A DNA stretch of 9,675 bases. Source: Acidobacteriota bacterium. GTDB lineage: Bacteria; Acidobacteriota; Terriglobia; Bryobacterales; JACQDG01. Both the position numbers and the translations under genes were made by a program. The stretch is taken from contig JACQDI010000480.1 of assembly GCA_016201195.1 (NCBI GenBank), positions 1 to 9,675 of the forward strand, read 5' to 3'. The notes below the pieces were generated by a model. That model had not been told where the DNA came from. It was given only the letters and a program-made list of their open reading frames with translations, and searched no databases. Positions 5,936 through 9,675 of this stretch are shown here, one piece after another. Position 1 is the stretch's first letter; each line of letters starts with the position of its first letter.

Positions 5936-6744
5936 CACCGGTCTCCCTCGCGCTCGCCGCCCAGCGACTCCATGGCCGCCCGAAGGTCGGCGTCCTTGCC
6001 GGCCGCCTCGGCGCGTTCGGCACGCGGCGGCGCGCTCGGTCCCAGGCGTTTTTCGAGCGCCGCAATGATCGTCTCGAAAACTCTCTTCCGCGCGTACCAG
6101 CGCGAGGTCGCTTCGACGATGGTCCAGGGAGCGTATTCGGATTCGGTCAGTTCGAGCATCTCTTCGGTGGCGGCCAGATATTCCTTATACTTCTTGTGCC
6201 GCGTCCAGTCGTCGGCGGTGATGCGCCAGGACTCCAGCGGGTCTTTCTCGATCTGCTTGAAGCGTTTCCTCTGCTCCTTCTTGCTGATGTGGAGGAAAAA
6301 CTTCAGGATGACCGTCCCGTCGTCGGCCAGCATGCGCTCGAACTCGAGGATGTCGCGGTAGGCTTCGCGCCAGGCCTTCTCCGGAACGGTTTCCTCGACT
6401 CGCTCTTCGAGCACGCGCCCGTACCAGCTATGATCGAAGATCACCATCTCACCGCGGTTGGGCGTCTTCAGCCAAAAGCGCCAAAGCCAGGGGCGCTGCT
6501 GCTCATAGGTGCGCGGCGCCGTGATGGGGTAAAGCTTGAAGCCGCGTGGATCGAGCCGCTGCGTGAGCGTCGCGATCGTCGTCCCCTTCCCGGAAGCGTC
6601 CCACCCCTCGAACACGACCACCGATGGAACCCGGTTGTCCCAGCAGGCCTTCTCCAGGTCGTAGAGACGCCTCTGGAGCCGGGGCAGAATCCGCTCGTAT
6701 TCTTCCCGCAGCAACTTTCGTTTGAGGTTTACGTTCTCGAGCAT
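5935..6744 (-). CDS. Polyphosphate kinase 2 family protein (first of a tandem pair)
   Basis: A 269-residue PPK2 protein. Walker A is GWDASGKG at 47-54 and Walker B is VIFDHSWYGR at 101-110, with TADDWTRHKKY at 176-186 and APWTIVEATSRWYAR at 205-219. It aligns with the downstream PPK2 without gaps over about 230 residues, with Walker A, Walker B, the DW and the APW motifs at identical residue numbers, so the two are clear paralogues. Differences at functional positions include FDH for FDR in Walker B and ATSRW for GNDKY late in the fold, suggesting altered specificity or a partly regulatory role. A 35-residue Ala/Arg/Glu-rich tail is unique to this copy. No good Shine-Dalgarno precedes the ATG at 6744. 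As a pair the genes mimic the two-domain Pap enzyme; class and direction of reaction cannot be read from sequence alone. Confidence 0.9.
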   Translation of the reverse strand: MLENVNLKRKLLREEYERILPRLQRRLYDLEKACWDNRVPSVVVFEGWDASGKGTTIATLTQRLDPRGFKLYPITAPRTYEQQRPWLWRFWLKTPNRGEMVIFDHSWYGRVLEERVEETVPEKAWREAYRDILEFERMLADDGTVILKFFLHISKKEQRKRFKQIEKDPLESWRITADDWTRHKKYKEYLAATEEMLELTESEYAPWTIVEATSRWYARKRVFETIIAALEKRLGPSAPPRAERAEAAGKDADLRAAMESLGGEREGDR

Positions 6745-6783
6745 CGGCCCGTAGAGAGTCCGAGAGCGCCAAGGAGTGACACC

Positions 6784-6809
6784 ACAGAGGAATACAGATT
6801 AACACAGAT
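6784..6809. repeat. 10-bp periodic repeat (ACAGA units)
   Basis: Three units beginning ACAGA follow each other at exactly 10-bp spacing: ACAGAGGAAT (6784), ACAGATTAAC (6794) and ACAGAT (6804). The stretch is AT-richer than its surroundings and lies 40-65 bp upstream of the first PPK2 gene. It resembles the 'CACAGAT-GAACACAGAT' type of intergenic sequence that I recall from several unrelated environmental bacteria. It could also be a phased protein-binding site upstream of PPK2. Confidence 0.5.
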
Positions 6810-6925
6810 CCGCTCGCGACCGAGGTTCTCGCCCGGAAGGCATATGGCTTTCGTCGCAGACGCTAGTACCATCGTCAGCCGGTCGTCTAGGGTGTTGTCG
6901 CGCGCGCAGTGGTACTGTCTCTCTA

Positions 6926-6955
6926 TTGCCCGCAAATACCTGATGGCTTTATTCT
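6926..6955 (+). promoter_or_regulatory. Candidate promoter for the HD-GYP/GGDEF gene
   Basis: TTGCCC (6926-6931), an 18-bp spacer and TATTCT (6950-6955) give 4 of 6 matches in each hexamer. It lies in the intergenic region between the divergent PPK2 pair and the c-di-GMP gene and is oriented toward the latter. It would give a leader of about 150 nt that contains the 12-bp palindrome at 7071. The rest of the 6745-7071 region shows no gene I can support. Confidence 0.3.
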
Positions 6956-7070
6956 TTGAGCGGTGAGGGAGGGGGAACGATAAGACGGATGTTAGTGAGT
7001 GCTCTGTTCATCTCCTGCAGACCGGGCGCCAGCGACATTTCGGCCAACGGAAGTCGAGCGGAAGGATCTA

Positions 7071-7082
7071 CTTGATATCAAG
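7071..7082. promoter_or_regulatory. Perfect 12-bp palindrome CTTGATATCAAG upstream of the c-di-GMP gene (possible operator)
   Basis: CTTGATATCAAG is perfectly self-complementary. It extends to an interrupted 24-bp dyad (GAT at 7065-7067 mirrored by ATC at 7086-7088). It is 31 bp before the preferred start codon at 7114 and overlaps a possible TTG start at 7072. The symmetry and position suggest a dimeric repressor or activator site, but no regulator gene is in view. Confidence 0.4.
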
Positions 7083-7113
7083 AGTATCTGTTGGGATGGA
7101 AGGCGGAGCAGAC

Positions 7114-9009
7114 ATGGCAAGCGACAGAGAGCACAAGAGCACCCACATCCTGATGATGTTGGGGCTCGGGGCCTTGGTCGGGCTGGGCATTATTCAGAGC
7201 AGTTGGCTCTTGACGGTGGTCGCGGGTCTAATGCTCTATCTGGCGCACGACTCTCGCAAGCTTTATCGAGCCAGGATGGTGGCAGAGCGGCGGATCGCCG
7301 AAAAAGTGGCCGACGAGTTGCATTTCCGCACGATTGAGGCGCTGGCCGCGGCCATCGATGCCAAGGACAACGCCACTCATCTGCACCTGCACCGGGTCGT
7401 CTTTTACGCCGAGGCGATTAGTAAAGAGATGGCCCTACCGCAAAAGGAATTGCAGGCGTTGCGTGTGGCAGCCCTGTTGCACGACATTGGCAAGCTCGCG
7501 GTCCCCGAATATATCATCTCCAAGCCCGGGCGGCTGACCGAAGAAGAGTTCGAGAGGATGAAGATTCACACCTTGGTCGGAGCGGAGATCCTGGAGCGGG
7601 TGCAGTTTCCGTACCCGGTAGTCCCCATCGTTCGGTCGCATCACGAGCGCTGGGACGGGAAAGGTTACCCGGATGGGCTGAAAGAAGAGGGGATTCCGAT
7701 TGGGGCGCGTATCTTAACAGTGGTGGATTCTTTTGACGCGCTGACTTCCGATCGCCCCTATCGCCGGGCAGTAGAGCCCAAAGAGGCTCTCACCATGATC
7801 AAGAGGGAAGCCGGTAAAGTTTACGACCCGCGAATCGTTGAGATCCTGGAAAGACTCTACCCGAGGTTGGCAAGCTCGGCGCAATCCTGTTCGCAATCAT
7901 GGACTCAGCTCTCCACCAAAGTCAGAATTGAGAAGGGCGCAGCGCCGTTGGCTGGTTTGTCGGTAGAAAAGGCCGGCGATACATCCTCGGCGCTGGAGTC
8001 TATCGCAGAGGCGCAGCAGGAACTGCAAGTCCTATACGAGTTGACCCAAGCGCTTGGCAACAGCCTGAGCGTCGAGGAAACGCTCAAACTTGTGACCAGT
8101 CAACTGCAGAAGGTAATCCGCTTCCAGGCCATAGCCATTTACCTCGTAAGCGATGGGAAGCTGACCCCTCGTTTTGTGGAGGGCCTCAATTCCGCTCTCC
8201 TGGCCCGGCTGCAAATTCCGGTTGGCGAAGGACTATCGGGCTGGGTGGTAGCCAACGGCAAGCCTGTCCTGAACGGCGTTGCGTCCGTCGAACCGGGATA
8301 TGTTCACGATCCGACACAGTTCAGCAAGCTACGGTCTGCTTTATCGGTACCGTTGGATTCTCCCAGGGGCATCATCGGAGCACTAACCCTGTATAGCATT
8401 CAGTACAACTCCTTCACCGTCGATCATTTGCGTATTCTCAAAGCGATCGGGCTGAAGGCGGGATCGACCATTCACAACGCGTTGATCCACGAGGCGATCG
8501 GAAACTCGGCTCAGACCGACGCCCTGACAAGCCTGCCCAACGCGCGAGCCCTGGCCTCGCGGCTGGAGGAGGAATTGGCTCGTGCAACCCGCGAACACAC
8601 GTCATTTTCGATTTTCATGATCGATCTCAACGGGCTAAAGCAAATCAACGACAGGCTGGGGCATCTGACGGGAAACAAAGTGATCAAGGCAGTGGCCGGC
8701 GCTCTCCGGGCCTGTCTGCGGCCGTACGATTTCCTGGCGCGCGTAGGAGGCGACGAGTTCGTTCTTTTGCTGTCACGCATGGACACTGAGAACGCGGCCG
8801 AAAAACGCATCGAGCTGTCGATGGCCGTCCGGGAACTGTCCAAGAGTTTTTCCGGCACGGATATCTCCGTCAGCATGGGAGCGGCCTCTTATCCGGGCGA
8901 GGGAAAGAATACCGACGAGCTGATGGCCTTAGCCGACCGGAGGATGTACTGGCACAAGCGGGAGCATTACAAAAACCGCGGCGTCAGCCTTGCCGCGGCG
9001 CGCACCTAA
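7114..9009 (+). CDS. Membrane-anchored HD-GYP / GAF / GGDEF c-di-GMP turnover protein
   Basis: A 631-residue hybrid signalling enzyme. Residues 11-44 form one or two membrane segments. The HD-GYP phosphodiesterase domain spans about 70-250, with HD at 123-124 (LLHDIGKLAVPE), H152, HHERWDGKGYP at 176-186 and VVDSFDALTSDRPYR. A short helical linker (about 295-315) leads to a GAF sensor domain at about 315-460. The GGDEF diguanylate cyclase follows, starting at TDALTSLPNARAL (468) with GGDEF at 545-549. RPYD at 536-539, five residues before GGDEF, is a complete inhibitory I-site. HD-GYP domains degrade c-di-GMP and GGDEF domains make it, so the protein could switch between activities, with GAF as sensor. 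I chose ATG 7114 because GGAG (7105-7108) lies 5 nt upstream. TTG 7072, with AAGGA nearby, and ATG 7096 are alternatives. The gene is divergent from the PPK2 pair. Confidence 0.93.
   Translation: MASDREHKSTHILMMLGLGALVGLGIIQSSWLLTVVAGLMLYLAHDSRKLYRARMVAERRIAEKVADELHFRTIEALAAAIDAKDNATHLHLHRVVFYAEAISKEMALPQKELQALRVAALLHDIGKLAVPEYIISKPGRLTEEEFERMKIHTLVGAEILERVQFPYPVVPIVRSHHERWDGKGYPDGLKEEGIPIGARILTVVDSFDALTSDRPYRRAVEPKEALTMIKREAGKVYDPRIVEILERLYPRLASSAQSCSQSWTQLSTKVRIEKGAAPLAGLSVEKAGDTSSALESIAEAQQELQVLYELTQALGNSLSVEETLKLVTSQLQKVIRFQAIAIYLVSDGKLTPRFVEGLNSALLARLQIPVGEGLSGWVVANGKPVLNGVASVEPGYVHDPTQFSKLRSALSVPLDSPRGIIGALTLYSIQYNSFTVDHLRILKAIGLKAGSTIHNALIHEAIGNSAQTDALTSLPNARALASRLEEELARATREHTSFSIFMIDLNGLKQINDRLGHLTGNKVIKAVAGALRACLRPYDFLARVGGDEFVLLLSRMDTENAAEKRIELSMAVRELSKSFSGTDISVSMGAASYPGEGKNTDELMALADRRMYWHKREHYKNRGVSLAAART
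8971..8998 (-). terminator. Terminator-like hairpin with U-tract on the minus strand, inside the GGDEF gene
   Basis: CCGCGGC (8976-8982) and GCCGCGG (8992-8998) form a perfect 7-bp stem with a 9-nt loop. Read on the minus strand it is followed by TTTTT (8975-8971), the form of an intrinsic terminator. It lies within the last codons of the HD-GYP/GGDEF gene. No minus-strand gene is seen to its right in this window, so it would end antisense transcription, or it is coincidental. Confidence 0.3.
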
Positions 9010-9152
9010 GCGCAGCAGTTTATCGAGTCATGTGTCGCGCTTTGCAGACTTCCCCCGCATCTCACAACCGCGGCAGTCCGACGGCTTTCGAAACCCTTTA
9101 TTCGCTATGAGCCGGTGCGGAGACGGGCGTCCGGATCGGACCAGCTTTGTAA

Positions 9153-9675
9153 TTGCCTCGGCGCGGAGGGAAGATCCAAAGACTCAGGAGGAATCATGAG
9201 CATCGCGGTTCGGATTCAAACGACTGGCAGGCCCCTGTCGCGCTTGGCGGCCGCCTTCAGCGCGCTCAGCTTGTGAAGTTTCTGTCGCTGGGGAGCGTGC
9301 TCGACTGCTCCATCGTCCCCATGGTTTGCGCCAACTTATTCGCGAATCACGTCCTGTACCGAGTACCTTCCAATGAAGAAGCCAGAGAAATTACCGCAAG
9401 ATTGATCACTGAATTCGCGGAGCGACTGAAATCGAAAGGCGTTGAGCTAGTACTGGTTGTCCTTCCTTGGTACGATGATCATCTCCAGGCATCCAGGGAC
9501 AACTGCCGCTTCATCATCCGACGTTTGCGGGACGCAGGCATTCCGACGCTGGCGCCGGACTTGCCCCGGGACAGCCAAGGAAGGCTTGATCTCACCATGC
9601 TCGCTCTTAACCCTAAAAAAGGCAGAGCGGCACCCGAACCGCCGCTACAATCTGTTGGTTGCGGATCAGCTAGCG
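9153..9675 (+). pseudogene. SGNH/GDSL-hydrolase-like protein, C-terminal part; frameshifted and lacking a clear start
   Basis: A plus-strand frame is open from 9153 after a TAA at 9150, without an obvious start codon. It encodes a plausible alpha/beta segment: the NEEAREITARLITEFAERLK helix, then GVELVLVVLPWYDD, FIIRRLRDAGIPTLAPDLP and LDLTMLALNP. This is the order seen in the C-terminal half of SGNH-hydrolase-like proteins. After the A6 run at 9615-9620 the sense continues one base over, in the frame starting at 9622, as AERHPNRRYNLLVADQLA. That resembles the terminal 'HPN..yn.lvAd.la' block carrying the catalytic His, and it runs to the window's right edge. Removing one A restores a single frame. 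The N-terminal half with the catalytic Ser (GDS block) is not found upstream in any frame. Most likely a 5'-truncated, frameshifted gene. A sequencing error or transcriptional slippage at A6 is possible. Family call is tentative. Confidence 0.5.
9196..9276 (+). CDS. Possible 26-aa leader or remnant peptide with a strong ribosome-binding site
   Basis: AGGAGG (9186-9191) lies 4 nt before an ATG at 9196, the best ribosome-binding match in the right end. The frame encodes MSIAVRIQTTGRPLSRLAAA plus six more residues and stops at TGA 9274-9276. It overlaps the SGNH-like frame in a different register, and its stop overlaps a GTG (9273-9275) of that frame. It may be the original start of the broken gene displaced by an indel, a leader peptide coupled to a GTG start, or chance. 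Confidence 0.35.
   Translation: MSIAVRIQTTGRPLSRLAAAFSALSL

Noticed and set aside
5096..6361. 421-codon plus-strand open frame
   Set aside because: Antisense to both PPK2 genes, which have unambiguous Walker motifs; the plus translation is low-complexity Leu/Val/Ala/Ser-rich.
6196..6966. 256-codon plus-strand open frame
   Set aside because: Mostly antisense to the first PPK2 gene. Its last ~70 codons lie in intergenic DNA but show no motif or ribosome-binding site.
9010..9152. Possible c-di-GMP riboswitch downstream of the c-di-GMP gene
   Set aside because: The conserved GEMM core and tetraloop-receptor elements could not be found; only a 5-bp CGGCT/AGCCG pairing with a long loop is present.
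1..9675. CRISPR array, tRNA, rRNA, insertion sequence, attachment site or replication origin
   Set aside because: No regularly spaced direct repeats, tRNA-like cloverleaf, transposase gene with terminal repeats, or DnaA-box cluster was seen.

Overview
The window is a GC-rich stretch of bacterial chromosome with typical single-chromosome gene packing and no phage, plasmid, IS or CRISPR signature. The best guess for the host is an Acidobacteriota member of the Solibacter/Bryobacter type. This is inference, resting on high GC, an exported protein with an N-terminal 'PHVADGGGW' motif, a TonB receptor and double-cupin pair with signal peptides, and GC-rich multi-hairpin intergenic DNA. No rRNA or marker gene is present to confirm it.

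Layout. Positions 1-371 (minus) hold the N-terminal part of a TauD/TfdA-like Fe(II)/2-oxoglutarate dioxygenase that runs off the left edge. Two small plus-strand genes of unknown function follow (433-702 and 806-1015). They face three minus-strand genes for exported or envelope proteins: a secreted double-cupin protein (1123-1776), a TonB-dependent outer-membrane receptor (1861-3924) and a secreted protein of unknown function (4109-4864). A triple-hairpin GC-rich element lies between the last two, at about 4011-4077.

After a roughly 300-bp stretch with no convincing gene, positions 5168-6744 (minus) carry two overlapping polyphosphate kinase 2 (PPK2) genes. They are colinear paralogues and together look like a two-gene version of the two-domain polyphosphate:AMP phosphotransferase. 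The 6745-7113 region holds a 10-bp periodic repeat, a candidate promoter and a perfect 12-bp palindrome. It leads into a large plus-strand c-di-GMP turnover protein (7114-9009) with the order membrane anchor, HD-GYP, GAF, GGDEF, and with both catalytic signatures and the inhibitory site intact.

The right end (9153-9675) carries the C-terminal half of an SGNH-hydrolase-like gene. It lacks an obvious start and has a one-base frameshift at an A6 run, so it is probably a broken gene.

The two themes that can be supported are nucleotide-based energy and signalling (polyP-driven nucleotide phosphorylation next to a c-di-GMP enzyme) and envelope uptake or secretion (TonB receptor, cupin, secreted protein). 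Any functional link between them is speculative. The strongest items for follow-up are the split PPK2 pair, the HD-GYP/GAF/GGDEF hybrid with its upstream palindrome, the intergenic repeats and the frameshifted SGNH gene.
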